Positions 24,115 to 31,992 of a stretch of DNA of 46,312 nt are shown piece by piece (within the stretch, counting starts at the first letter, position 1; the number at the start of each line of letters is the position of its first letter). The notes under the pieces were generated by a model, which saw only the letters and a program-made list of their open reading frames with translations, was not told where the DNA came from and ran no database searches. Origin of the DNA: Microbacteriaceae bacterium (GTDB lineage Bacteria > Actinomycetota > Actinomycetes > Actinomycetales > Microbacteriaceae). Where the stretch lies: positions 1 through 46,312 of the forward strand of contig JANXTR010000020.1 in the NCBI GenBank assembly GCA_025352325.1. Reading direction: 5' to 3'. The translations under genes and the position numbers were made by a program.

Positions 24115-25191
24115 ATGGACACGGTAGGTGAAAGCAGACCAGCGACCGTGCGCACCGGCTCGACCGCGACGCAGCTCTCTGTTCCCTCCGGGGTGATTCC
24201 GACCGTCTCTGCCCCGGTTCCCACCACCTCCGAGACCGCCGCGATCGTCGGCGCCGGTGCTTCACCACGCCGCCGCGTCGGCCTCTCCGAGTTGCGCGTG
24301 TTCCCGCTCGCGATCAGTGGCAAGGTGTTCGGCTGGAAGGCCGATGACACCACCACTGACGCGATTCTCGACTCCTATGCCGCGCACGGCGGCAACTTCA
24401 TCGACACCGCCGACTCCTATTCGAGCGGGCGCAGCGAGCTCATGATCGGCAACTGGCTGCGGTCGCGGCGCAACCGCGACGACATGGTCGTCGCCACCAA
24501 GGTGGGCAAGAGCGCGGAGCATCCGGGTGTCAAGGCGCGCGCGATCGCTGCGGCCGTTGACGACTCACTGCGGCGACTGCGCACCGACCGGATCGAGCTG
24601 CTGTACCTGCACATCGACGATCCCGAGGTCTCTTTCGAGGAGACACTGCTCGCCGTCGACGAGCTGATCCGGGCCGGCAAGGTGATCGCGTTCGGGGGAT
24701 CGGACCACACCGGCAACCGCATCTTCGAGGCGCGCATCGCGTCGGCTCAGCTCGGCGTCGCGCCGATGGTCGCGCTGCAGAACCTCTACAACCTCATGGA
24801 GCGCGCCGAGTACGAGGGCGACCTGGAGCATATCGCCGACCGCGTGGGCCTCGGGGTCATGCCGCGCTTCGCCCTCGCGAGCGGATTCCTGGGCGGCCGG
24901 TACCGCACGAAGGCCGATCTGGCTCACGTCGATCGCGGCGCGGACGTGACCAAGTACTTCACTCGGCGCGGAGCGAAGGTGCTGGCAGCCCTCGACGAGG
25001 TCGCCGCGGCGCACGATGCGAGCGTGTCGACGGTCGCGATCGCCTGGCTACTCAGCAAGCCGAACGTCGTGGCGCCCGTCGTCTCGGCGAGCAGCGCCGA
25101 GCAGGTGTTCGACCTGGTGGCCGCGCCCGACGTGCGGCTCACCCGCCACGAGCTCACCAAGTTGGATCGGGCGAGCGAACCGCGGCGCTGA
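24115..25191 (+). CDS. Aldo/keto reductase with N-terminal extension
   Basis: A 358-residue NADPH-dependent reductase. The barrel begins near residue 58; before it is a Thr/Ser/Pro/Val-rich extension of about 55 residues that most family members lack. Catalytic residues are present: Asp97 and Tyr102 (FIDTADSY), Lys129 (VVATKVG) and His166 (LYLHIDD). C-terminal NADP-contact segment PVVSASSAEQVFDL. Start ATG follows GGGAGGG at good spacing, so the extension is probably translated; an internal start cannot be excluded. Substrate unknown. It shares only general features with the reductase at 11069. Confidence 0.9.
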   Translation: MDTVGESRPATVRTGSTATQLSVPSGVIPTVSAPVPTTSETAAIVGAGASPRRRVGLSELRVFPLAISGKVFGWKADDTTTDAILDSYAAHGGNFIDTADSYSSGRSELMIGNWLRSRRNRDDMVVATKVGKSAEHPGVKARAIAAAVDDSLRRLRTDRIELLYLHIDDPEVSFEETLLAVDELIRAGKVIAFGGSDHTGNRIFEARIASAQLGVAPMVALQNLYNLMERAEYEGDLEHIADRVGLGVMPRFALASGFLGGRYRTKADLAHVDRGADVTKYFTRRGAKVLAALDEVAAAHDASVSTVAIAWLLSKPNVVAPVVSASSAEQVFDLVAAPDVRLTRHELTKLDRASEPRR

Positions 25192-25201
25192 TCCCGCTCG
25201 T

Positions 25202-25238
25202 CGCCCGCTCGCGCCAAGCGCGCTCGCGAGCACGGGCG
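25202..25238. terminator. GC-rich hairpin between convergent genes
   Basis: CGCCCG-CTCGCG (25202-25213) pairs with CGCGAG-CA-CGGGCG (25225-25238), two bulged bases, 11-nt loop. It lies between the convergent aldo/keto reductase and small membrane protein genes. No U tract. Confidence 0.5.
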
Positions 25239-25280
25239 GCGCTCGGTGAGCAGCGGGTGGTTGTCAGCGGATCAGGCCGG

Positions 25281-25604
25281 TCAGTTGACGCCGGGGATGT
25301 GCAGCCAGCCAAGCGCCAGGATCAGGTAGATCACGGTGAGCAGGAGCGAGACCGCCGTGATGCCGACGCCCGAGCGACGCGTGCTGCCTCGCAGCACGAG
25401 CTGCAGCACGAGCAGGATCCCCATGATGATCACCAGTGTGATGATCGCGACGGGCACGTTGATGAAGAACGACAGGATGACGAGCCCGCCGGCGATGATC
25501 TCGAGCACAGCGAGGATGGGCGTACCGCGCCCGCGGACGCGGATGATGCCGTCGATCACGGCGAGGGCGGCAGCGGCGAACAGGATGATGGCGAGCCAGG
25601 GCAT
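25281..25604 (-). CDS. Small multi-pass membrane protein (107 aa)
   Basis: A 107-residue protein made of four hydrophobic helices: PWLAIILFAAAALAVIDGII, PILAVLEIIAGGLVILSFF, VPVAIITLVIIMGILLVLQL and a C-terminal VGITAVSLLLTVIYLILALG, joined by short basic loops (RVRGRG, RGSTRR). The ATG at 25604 is preferred over the upstream ATG at 25679 because AAGGA lies 9-10 nt upstream and the first helix begins at once. No family or function is recognised. Confidence 0.7.
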   Translation of the reverse strand: MPWLAIILFAAAALAVIDGIIRVRGRGTPILAVLEIIAGGLVILSFFINVPVAIITLVIIMGILLVLQLVLRGSTRRSGVGITAVSLLLTVIYLILALGWLHIPGVN

Positions 25605-25725
25605 GAGGGGGTGTCCTTTCGGGTCGCCCCACACTCTTCCACCGGTGACCGGACGGTTCAGTAGATGCCCAGCCAACATCCAGGCGCGGCCGGATGGTCT
25701 CGCTCAGGGGGCGGCGACCGCCAGA

Positions 25726-26328
25726 TCAGCGCCGAGCGTCGCCGAGGACGCGATCGAATGCGCGTACCAGAGCCGTGGTCGCCGCAATCGGATCGCCCGC
25801 GTAGCCACCGGTCATCGCGCCGTCGCGGGCCAGGATGAGATCGTCAGCCGCATCGCCGGCCATTGGGTGCCCGATGCTGCGCAGCAGCTGCTCGAGCACG
25901 CCCACGAACCATTCGCGATGGGCGACGACCGACCGGCGGACCGGATGCATGGCATCCGAGAACTCAGCAGCGGCGTTGATGAAGGGGCAGCCCCGGAATT
26001 CGGCGGACGAGATCTGGTCGGCGATGCTCTCTTGGAGGGCGCGCAGTACCCGGCCGGCCTCGACGTGCTGCTCAAGCAGGTCGGCGAGCGCGTCGACGGA
26101 TAGGCGGTGGCGGTGGTCGACGTAGTCGCCGATCAGCCGATCCTTCGAGCCGTAGTGCTTGTAGAAGGTCGCCTTGGTGACGCTGGACGAGCTGATGAGG
26201 CGGTCGACGCCGACCGCGCGGATGCCCTCGTCGTAGAAGAGCAGGTCCGCGGTATCGAGGATCCGCTGTTTCGCGGGTGCCAGAACGGCCGGACGGGCCG
26301 GGCGCTCGATCTCGATCATGATGGTCAT
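25726..26328 (-). CDS. TetR/AcrR-family transcriptional regulator
   Basis: A 200-residue protein with an N-terminal helix-turn-helix (residues 15-65: QRILDTADLLFYDEGIRAVG, then SSVTKATFYKHYGSKDRLI). The C-terminal half has CPFINAAAEFSD, a segment seen in AcrR/TetR members controlling oxidoreductases and efflux. The ATG at 26328 has GAGGA just upstream. An exact TetR-type operator (26545-26564) lies 217 bp upstream, farther than usual, with no gene between, so a regulated partner gene may have been lost. Ligand unknown. Confidence 0.88.
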   Translation of the reverse strand: MTIMIEIERPARPAVLAPAKQRILDTADLLFYDEGIRAVGVDRLISSSSVTKATFYKHYGSKDRLIGDYVDHRHRLSVDALADLLEQHVEAGRVLRALQESIADQISSAEFRGCPFINAAAEFSDAMHPVRRSVVAHREWFVGVLEQLLRSIGHPMAGDAADDLILARDGAMTGGYAGDPIAATTALVRAFDRVLGDARR

Positions 26329-26544
26329 TTGGTCCTCAGGTGGGTTGCTGCCCCCGTGCGCCACGGCCGTCTGGGGGAAACGGTCGCGGCTACACGGGCG
26401 CGATTCGGGTTGCACTCGAAACAGCGACGTCGCACGAGAACTGATGACGGGCGACGCTGCGAGACGTGGGGCGACATCTCACCTGGGAAACCGCTTCGGC
26501 TAGGTTCCGAATTGCTTTCCCTGATTCACGAGCATAGCACTGAG

Positions 26545-26564
26545 GACAGACAGACTTGTCTGTC
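26545..26564. promoter_or_regulatory. TetR-type operator
   Basis: GACAGACA-GACT-TGTCTGTC is a perfect 8+8 inverted repeat, a form common for TetR/AcrR operators. The rest of the 328-bp gap 26329-26656 has no recognisable gene; it should hold the promoters of the TetR gene and of the peptidase gene. Confidence 0.75.
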
Positions 26565-26656
26565 ATCCGCATCTGCCTGTACCCCAATCCGGGTGTCGTG
26601 GGCGCGGCGCGCGCCCCGGGGTCCGAGGCTCGGACGCATGACGTAGGCTCAGCGCG

Positions 26657-28033
26657 ATGAACGGCGCCGTGTCTCTTCCCCTCGACCTGAGCGAGCTGCG
26701 GCTCACGGCATCCGGAGGGTCGCTGGTGCGTCGCAGCGTGCTGCCAAGCGGCGTCCGCATCCTGAGCGAGCAGGTGCCCGGGTCGCAGAGCGCGACGGTT
26801 GGCTTCTGGGTCGCCGTGGGTTCCCGCGATGAGCAGCCCGCCACCTACGGCTCGACGCACTTCCTCGAGCATCTCCTGTTCAAGGGCACCCCGAGCCGTA
26901 CCGCGCTCGAGATCGCGGTCGCCTTCGACGAGGTCGGCGGCGAGCACAACGCGATGACCGCCAAGGAGTACACCTGCTACTACGCGAAGGTCCGCGATCA
27001 GGACCTTCCGATGGCCCTGGCAGTGCTGGCCGACATGTTCACCTCCTCGATCATCGATCCCGAGGAGTTCGAGAGCGAGCGCGGCGTCATCCTCGAAGAG
27101 CTGGCGATGGCTGACGACGATCCCTCGGATGTCGTGAGCGAGCGGTTCTTCGAGGCCGTCTTCGGCGCGCACCCGCTCGGCCGTCCGATCGGCGGCAGCC
27201 CGGAGTCCATCGGCGCCGTCGGCCGCGAGGCGGTCTGGGAGCATTACCGCGCGAACTACCGACCGCAAGACCTGGTGGTCACCGTAGCTGGGGCGGTCGA
27301 TCACGACATCCTGGTTGCCGGAATCACCAGCGCGCTCGAGACCGCGGGCTGGGATCTCGGCGTACCGGGCACCCCCGTCGAGCGGCGCCACCCGGGTTCT
27401 GTCGCGTCCGGCGGGCTGGTGCAGGGCAGCCCGCGCACGATCGTGGAGCGCCCCACCGAGCAGGTGAACCTGCTGCTCGGGGTGCAGGGGCTCGCGGCAT
27501 CCGATGACCGCCGCCCGGCCATGACCGTGCTGAACTCGGTGCTCGGTGGCGGCATGTCGTCGCGCCTGTTCCAGGAGGTGCGCGAGAAGCGCGGCCTGGC
27601 CTACTCGGTGTACTCCTTCGCGGCCGGCTACTCCGACGCGGGTCTGATGGGCCTGTACGCCGGATGCTCGCCCCAGAAGTCGGCGGACGTGGCCGAGTTG
27701 ATGCTCGGCGAGTTCCACCGCCTTGCCGCCGACGGCATCACCGACGAGGAGCTGTCGCGCGCGCAGGGCCAGCTCGGGGGAGGGTCGGCGCTCGCCCTTG
27801 AGGACTCCGACTCGCGCATGACACGCCTCGGCCGCAGCGAGCTCACCTTCGGCGAGTTCTCGGACCTCGACGAGACGCTCCGCCGCCTTGCGAGTGTGAC
27901 CACCGCGCAGGTTCAGGAACTCGCGCAGGAGCTCGTCGCGCGTCCGCTTTCGGTTGCCGCCGTCGGCGCCATCGCCGACTCGACCTTCGACGGACTGATC
28001 TCCCCGTCCGGCGACACGACTGCTGCCGCCTGA
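26657..28033 (+). CDS. M16-family zinc metallopeptidase (processing-peptidase-like)
   Basis: A 458-residue protein. The inverted zinc motif HFLEH is at residues 68-72, with the third ligand Glu probably in ERGVILEEL (about 148). The second half carries GGGMSSRLFQEVREKRGLAYSVYS, the typical M16 C-terminal signature. The family cleaves small peptides or presequences in a clam-like chamber; bacterial single-chain members are related to mitochondrial processing peptidase. In many actinobacteria this gene lies just downstream of pnp; here a reductase, a membrane protein and a TetR gene come between. TAGGCT lies 7 nt before the ATG, a leaderless layout. The stop overlaps the next start by one base. 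Confidence 0.93.
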   Translation: MNGAVSLPLDLSELRLTASGGSLVRRSVLPSGVRILSEQVPGSQSATVGFWVAVGSRDEQPATYGSTHFLEHLLFKGTPSRTALEIAVAFDEVGGEHNAMTAKEYTCYYAKVRDQDLPMALAVLADMFTSSIIDPEEFESERGVILEELAMADDDPSDVVSERFFEAVFGAHPLGRPIGGSPESIGAVGREAVWEHYRANYRPQDLVVTVAGAVDHDILVAGITSALETAGWDLGVPGTPVERRHPGSVASGGLVQGSPRTIVERPTEQVNLLLGVQGLAASDDRRPAMTVLNSVLGGGMSSRLFQEVREKRGLAYSVYSFAAGYSDAGLMGLYAGCSPQKSADVAELMLGEFHRLAADGITDEELSRAQGQLGGGSALALEDSDSRMTRLGRSELTFGEFSDLDETLRRLASVTTAQVQELAQELVARPLSVAAVGAIADSTFDGLISPSGDTTAAA

Positions 28034-28635
28034 TGTCGCGTTATCTCTACCTCGTCCGCCACGGTGAGCAGCAGGATGCCGAATACGGTGTTCACGACGG
28101 TCCGCTGAGCCCGCGCGGTGTGCGCCAGGCCCATGCGATCGCGGAGCGCCTCGGCGGCGTCCCGTTCACCGGCGCTTTCACCTCACCCCTGCAACGCGCG
28201 CAGGAGACCGCTCGCATCATGACGGAGCGCCTGCCCGCCCTCGAACCTCAGCGGTCCACGCTTCTCATGGACTGCATCCCCTCCGGCCCCGGTGTCGACA
28301 TGCCGCACGCCTTCGAGCCGTTCTTCGGCGGGGTGACCGAGGCCGAGATCGACGCCGGTCGCGCCCAGATGGCCGACGCGACTGCCGAGTGGATGACGCC
28401 CTCCCGCGAGGACACCCACGAGTTGATGATCACCCACAACTTCGTCATCGGGTGGTTCGTGCGCGAGACCTTCGGCGCCGCGGACTGGCGCTGGCTCGGC
28501 GTGAACCAGGCGAACTGCGGGCTGACGATCATCCGCGTGCGCTCGGCCAAGCCGCCGGTGCTCGTGGCGCACAACGACCTCGGGCACCTGCCGCCCGAAC
28601 TGCGCACCGGCCTGCCGATCGAGCAGCCGTACTGA
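28033..28635 (+). CDS. Histidine phosphatase family protein
   Basis: A 200-residue protein with the phosphohistidine motif LVRHGEQ (His10), the usual TSPLQRAQETA segment holding the second arginine, an acidic loop and the second histidine in MITHNFVIGWF. The branch resembles phosphoglycerate-mutase-like or SixA-like phosphatases that hydrolyse phosphomonoesters; the substrate is unknown. ATG overlaps the peptidase TGA by one base, so the two are cotranslated. Confidence 0.9.
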   Translation: MSRYLYLVRHGEQQDAEYGVHDGPLSPRGVRQAHAIAERLGGVPFTGAFTSPLQRAQETARIMTERLPALEPQRSTLLMDCIPSGPGVDMPHAFEPFFGGVTEAEIDAGRAQMADATAEWMTPSREDTHELMITHNFVIGWFVRETFGAADWRWLGVNQANCGLTIIRVRSAKPPVLVAHNDLGHLPPELRTGLPIEQPY

Positions 28636-28649
28636 GCCGACTCGCTGGG

Positions 28650-29537
28650 TCATAGTCGGGGCAGTGGCAGCAGCTCCGCGGCGGTCGTGTCTGGCAGATC
28701 CGGGAACCGAGTCCGCGTCGCATCGTCGGAGAAGGTCATGTCGTCGCGATCCATCGTCAGGGCGGCGCGAGCTTGCCGACCGAGTTCGGGACGCACTCGG
28801 CCCACGGTGTTGGCCATCGCATACAGGGCCGGCCGGGGCAGGTGGCGCGGCTTCGTGAGTTCACCTCGGTGGGCGGCGACCATGCTGGCCAACCGGTCGA
28901 AGGTGAGATTGTCGGGACCGCCGATCTCGAACCGCTGGCCGCGGGTCGCGGGGTCTGCGACGACGCGATCGACAAGTGCGGCGACGTCGCGAACGGAAAC
29001 GAAGTTGATGGGATTCTGTCCGCGGCCGAAGACCAGCGGTCGATTGCGACGCCCCGCGGTGAGGGTGAGCAGTTCGATCCAGAGCTCAAGGAACGCGGTG
29101 GACCGCACGATCGTCGCGGGGACGCCACTGGCAGCCAGCGCGGTTTCGGCGGCGTATTTCATCCGGAACAACTCCATCGGGCTCTCCGCCCTGGCACCGA
29201 CCACCGACACGAGCACGACGTGGGCACCGGCCGCACGGGCAGCGTCGATCAGATGGATGTTGCCGTCACGGTCCACCGACGTGGGCGTCGTCCGGCCTGG
29301 CCCGGCAAACCCGTGCACCGCCGAGATGGCGATATCGGCTCCAGCAACCGCCCGCGTGGCGGCCGTGGGGTCTCGTACATCTCCGCGGAACACCTCGACC
29401 TGCTCGCCGACCAGGTGGGCGGCCCGCTGCGGGTCCCGAGTCAGGACCCGCACGCCCACACCCCGGGCCACGAGCTGCGTGACCACCTGCGTGCCCAGCC
29501 GCCCCGTTCCTCCGGCGACGAGCGCGAGCCCGGTCAT
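28650..29537 (-). CDS. NmrA/atypical SDR-family NAD(P)-binding protein
   Basis: A 295-residue protein with an N-terminal glycine motif VAGGTGRLGTQV (residues 7-18), VRVLTRDP, VEVFRGDVRDP and VVLVSVVGA, all typical of the NmrA-like atypical short-chain dehydrogenase group. The catalytic Tyr-x-x-x-Lys is replaced by MKYAAE at the usual place, a pattern of NmrA-like proteins. Such proteins are quinone or NADP sensors or reductases. The ATG overlaps the stop of the preceding SnoaL-like gene (ATGA), so the two form an operon, divergent from a TetR regulator. Confidence 0.88.
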   Translation of the reverse strand: MTGLALVAGGTGRLGTQVVTQLVARGVGVRVLTRDPQRAAHLVGEQVEVFRGDVRDPTAATRAVAGADIAISAVHGFAGPGRTTPTSVDRDGNIHLIDAARAAGAHVVLVSVVGARAESPMELFRMKYAAETALAASGVPATIVRSTAFLELWIELLTLTAGRRNRPLVFGRGQNPINFVSVRDVAALVDRVVADPATRGQRFEIGGPDNLTFDRLASMVAAHRGELTKPRHLPRPALYAMANTVGRVRPELGRQARAALTMDRDDMTFSDDATRTRFPDLPDTTAAELLPLPRL

Positions 29538-29962
29538 GTCCCACCTGGGCTGACTTGGCGGCGAACTGCGGAATCGACATCTTCGCGAGTGTCGTCGACC
29601 GGTTCGAGGAAGAACCGCGCACTGGCAATCAGGCCGTGGCGGACAATGAAAATAATTACACCGCGCATGAGATGTGCTGAACCATCCGGACGGGTGCCCC
29701 GGTGCTCCCACTCACTCCACACCGCTTCGCCGTCTGCGACCGACGCCACGATCCGGGTGGATACGTCAGGAATCGCTCCCAGGATTTGCGCCCAGTTGCG
29801 CGCCACTTGCGTTTGACCCGTGAAGCCGCGGGCAGGATGCAAGGGCGTGTCGTTGCGGTAGTCGCCCGCGAAGCACGCGACTATCGCCCCGAGGTCATGC
29901 GCGTTTGTGGCGTCGCGCAACCCCTCGACGACCGCGACCGGTCCTAGGTCAGCCAATGACAT
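29534..29962 (-). CDS. SnoaL-like/nuclear transport factor 2-fold protein
   Basis: A 142-residue protein with the cone-like NTF2 fold pattern: LRDATNAHDLGAIVACFAGDY at the start, then GRTQ-like helix VARNWAQILGAIPD, and a beta-sheet segment (TRIVASVADGEAVWSEWEHR). SnoaL-like members include polyketide cyclases and isomerases; many small ones have unknown substrates. ATG at 29962 is preferred, with GGAGA 5 nt upstream. It is the first gene of a two-gene operon with the NmrA-like gene, probably repressed by the divergent TetR. Confidence 0.8.
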   Translation of the reverse strand: MSLADLGPVAVVEGLRDATNAHDLGAIVACFAGDYRNDTPLHPARGFTGQTQVARNWAQILGAIPDVSTRIVASVADGEAVWSEWEHRGTRPDGSAHLMRGVIIFIVRHGLIASARFFLEPVDDTREDVDSAVRRQVSPGGT

Positions 29963-30049
29963 CGTGTCTCCGATCGAGGGCCGGCCAGCGGACCGTGATC
30001 CTGTTGCAACCACCGGACGTCTGCCTCGAGTGATTCGGCGTCAGTGCGC

Positions 30050-30077
30050 TAGATTGGTTCCATGAGTATGGAATCAA
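30050..30077 (+). promoter_or_regulatory. Leaderless promoter and operator overlapping the TetR start codon
   Basis: TAGATT (30050-30055) lies 6 nt before the ATG at 30062. An inverted repeat TTGGTTCCAT-GAGT-ATGGAATCAA (30054-30077, 9 of 10 pairs) covers the end of this hexamer, the expected transcription start and the first five codons. A bound dimer would block its own gene directly. The repressor identity is inferred from the adjacent TetR gene. Confidence 0.6.
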
Positions 30078-30787
30078 AGTCGGAGACTGTCAAGCCGCGG
30101 CGGTACCACTCCCACCGACGACGCGAACAGGCGCTCCGCACCAGACAGGCGGTCGTTGACGCAGCACAATCGCGATTCCTCCGGGACGGGTACAGCATGA
30201 CCACGATCGCCTCCATCGCCCAGGACGCCGGCACCTCGGTCGACACGATCTACAAGTCCTTCGGTGGTAAGGCCGGAGTTCTGCGGGTCATGTGCGAGGA
30301 CGCACTTGTCGGCCCCGGGCCGATTCCCGCTGAGCAGCGCTCGGACGCGATGCAAGCGGCCGAGACCGACCCCGCCCAGATGTTGCGCGGACTCGGCGCG
30401 TTGACCGCCGAAGTCGCCCCGCGGATCGCCCCGCTGCTGTTACTGCTGGCCACGGCGGCCGAATCCGATCACGTGGTCGCCCAGCTGAGAGCGGAGCTCG
30501 ACACCGCAAGGCTCGACCGCATGACCAAGGTCGCCCGCACACTGGTCGGGAAGACGCCACTACGCGATGGCTGGTCTGTTGAGGAGGCCGCTGATGTCAT
30601 GTGGACTTGCAGCTCGCCCGAGCTTTATCGCCTGCTCGTTCTCACCTGCGGCTGGACCCCTGCCCGGTACGGCCAGTTCGTCGGCGAGGCCCTTGTCGGC
30701 TCCCTGCTCGACCCTGACCTCCCCACGGTCGAACCCACGACCCTTGAAACTGTCAGGTGCCGCCTCGCGGGTCGCGCTCAGAAGTGA
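30062..30787 (+). CDS. TetR/AcrR-family transcriptional regulator
   Basis: A 241-residue protein with a basic N-terminal arm (KPRRYHSHRRREQALRTRQ), a helix-turn-helix at about residues 26-70 (VDAAQSRFLRDGYSMTTIAS, then AGTSVDTIYKSFGGKAGVL) and a C-terminal ligand/dimer domain. It is divergent from the SnoaL-NmrA operon, the likely target. An inverted repeat lies across its own start codon. A second in-frame ATG (30068) is part of the repeat. No ribosome-binding site is seen, in line with a leaderless message. Confidence 0.88.
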   Translation: MSMESKSETVKPRRYHSHRRREQALRTRQAVVDAAQSRFLRDGYSMTTIASIAQDAGTSVDTIYKSFGGKAGVLRVMCEDALVGPGPIPAEQRSDAMQAAETDPAQMLRGLGALTAEVAPRIAPLLLLLATAAESDHVVAQLRAELDTARLDRMTKVARTLVGKTPLRDGWSVEEAADVMWTCSSPELYRLLVLTCGWTPARYGQFVGEALVGSLLDPDLPTVEPTTLETVRCRLAGRAQK

Positions 30788-30898
30788 AAAAAGAAACAGC
30801 TGTGACCAGGAACCGCACCGCGCCGACCACCACCGCGTGCACGACGGCGATGTCGCCGAGCACGGTGTGCCGACGGAGGCTTTCCTCACACGTTCTCC

Positions 30899-31243
30899 TC
30901 ACACGCCGGTGACGAGTCGGAGACCGGCGCCGATCTTGCCCAGCACACACGCCGAAAGATGTCCGAGCGCGTGCGGTTCGACGAACTCGCGGCTCACCGG
31001 TCCGAGCTTTGTGACAAGTGCGACCGAGTCCATTTCGAGACCCGACACCCCGGCCGGCACCAGAACGTTGCCCGGGAAGGTCTCCTGCGAGACATTGGAT
31101 GTCACAGGCGCGACAAGCACCGTGTTGACCTCGGTCGCGAGGCGCCAGTTTTCTTGCAACACCACGGTGGGGCGGATTTTCACCGGTTCCGAGCCACGAA
31201 GGTGACCGAAGTCCACCCAGACGACGTCGCCGTGCTCGGTCAC
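30899..31243 (-). CDS. PemK/MazF-family endoribonuclease toxin
   Basis: A 114-residue protein from GTG 31243. It has the MazF pattern: GDVVWVDFGHLRGSEPVKIRPTV at the start (with the conserved RP), NTVLVAPVTSN, FPGNVLVPAGVSGLEMDSVAL with the catalytic-region Ser, and IGAGLRLVTGV at the end. MazF toxins cut RNA at short motifs and are held inactive by a cognate antitoxin. No recognised antitoxin precedes it; a 66-codon ORF of unknown family sits 31 bp upstream on the same strand. The first codon could also be the adjacent GTG 31246. Confidence 0.85.
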   Translation of the reverse strand: MTEHGDVVWVDFGHLRGSEPVKIRPTVVLQENWRLATEVNTVLVAPVTSNVSQETFPGNVLVPAGVSGLEMDSVALVTKLGPVSREFVEPHALGHLSACVLGKIGAGLRLVTGV

Positions 31244-31274
31244 CACGTGGTGCGCTCGGCGGCGAGCCGGTTGT

Positions 31275-31475
31275 TCAGCGCTCTCGTTGCAGGTCAGCAC
31301 CCGACAACCCGGAAACGAATCGGAGGGCGTACCAACGGTTCCAGGCAGTCGGGTCGTCCTCGAACTGGTGTACGGGTTGCATCCGGGTCCGGGCAACCGT
31401 GAGCGACCGGGATGTTTCCCCATTCATCAGAGCAGACCACCGCCGACACAACTCACCTCGCATTGCATCCGCCAT
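31275..31475 (-). CDS. Small ORF upstream of the MazF-like toxin, candidate antitoxin (66 aa)
   Basis: A 66-residue frame with an N-terminal MADAMRGELCRRWSALMNGE and a tryptophan-rich middle HQFEDDPTAWNRWYALRFVSG. It starts one base after the GNAT stop and ends 31 bp before the MazF start, so the three genes look like one operon. No ribbon-helix-helix, AbrB or Phd signature is evident. Third-position GC looks lower than in neighbouring genes. Its place suggests an antitoxin, but it may be spurious or a remnant of another gene. Confidence 0.4.
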   Translation of the reverse strand: MADAMRGELCRRWSALMNGETSRSLTVARTRMQPVHQFEDDPTAWNRWYALRFVSGLSGADLQRER

Positions 31476-31476
31476 C

Positions 31477-31959
31477 TCAGAGGACCTGTTCTGGCTCGTT
31501 GCCCAGGGACTTTCGTAAGTACACGTCAGCGTTGGGGTTGTCGTTGTACGCCGGGATGTCTTCATAGCCGGTCGTGCGGTACAGCCCCTGCGCCGCCTCG
31601 AGGCTTGCGTTGGTGTCGAGCACGATCTGGCGGGCGCCGAGTCCGACGGCGCGGGCCTCGAGTTCCGCGAGGAGTTCGCGACCCCAGCCCTTGCCGCGCG
31701 CGCGGTCACGCAGGTAGAGGTGCTTGACCTCCGCGCGATCGGGAGCGAGCATTCGGACCCCGCCGCAGCCGACCGCGCCGGACTCGTCGTCGACGACCAG
31801 GAAGACTCCGGCCGGCGGAGCGAACTGCGCGGGGTCGGGGAACACCGTGCGATAGGCGCCGAGGCCGCCGGGGAAGGTCTCGGCGCGCATCCGGAAGTAG
31901 TCGCTGAGAAGCTCGAGGGCGTCGTCGTCCGCGGGGGAGGCGGGGCGGTAGACGGGCAT
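31477..31959 (-). CDS. GNAT-family N-acetyltransferase
   Basis: A 160-residue protein with the GNAT fold: start PVYRPASPADDDALELLSDY, acceptor segment AEVKHLYLRDRARGKGWGRELL that contains the acetyl-CoA pyrophosphate loop (RGKGWG), VLDTNASLEAAQGLYRTTGY and the closing YLRKSL. The acetylated substrate is unknown. A TAGGCT hexamer 6 nt before the ATG, on the minus strand, overlaps the -10 element of the divergent dapB. The stop is followed by a candidate antitoxin and MazF toxin on the same strand. Confidence 0.9.
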   Translation of the reverse strand: MPVYRPASPADDDALELLSDYFRMRAETFPGGLGAYRTVFPDPAQFAPPAGVFLVVDDESGAVGCGGVRMLAPDRAEVKHLYLRDRARGKGWGRELLAELEARAVGLGARQIVLDTNASLEAAQGLYRTTGYEDIPAYNDNPNADVYLRKSLGNEPEQVL

Positions 31960-31965
31960 GCTCCG

Positions 31966-31975
31966 AGCCTATGCT
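31966..31975. promoter_or_regulatory. Overlapping back-to-back -10 elements of GNAT and dapB
   Basis: In AGCCTATGCT the minus strand reads TAGGCT (31971-31966), 6 nt before the GNAT ATG at 31959. The plus strand reads TATGCT (31970-31975), 6 nt before an ATG at 31982. The two -10 hexamers share two base pairs, so polymerases for the two genes should exclude each other. Confidence 0.5.
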
Positions 31976-31992
31976 GGAGGTATGGTGACCCC

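Noticed and set aside
30753-30950. Minus-strand frame with a hydrophobic stretch (VVHAVVVGAVRFLVTAVSFF)
   Set aside because: Partly inside the TetR gene, no ribosome-binding site, and no family recognised; too weak to call a gene.
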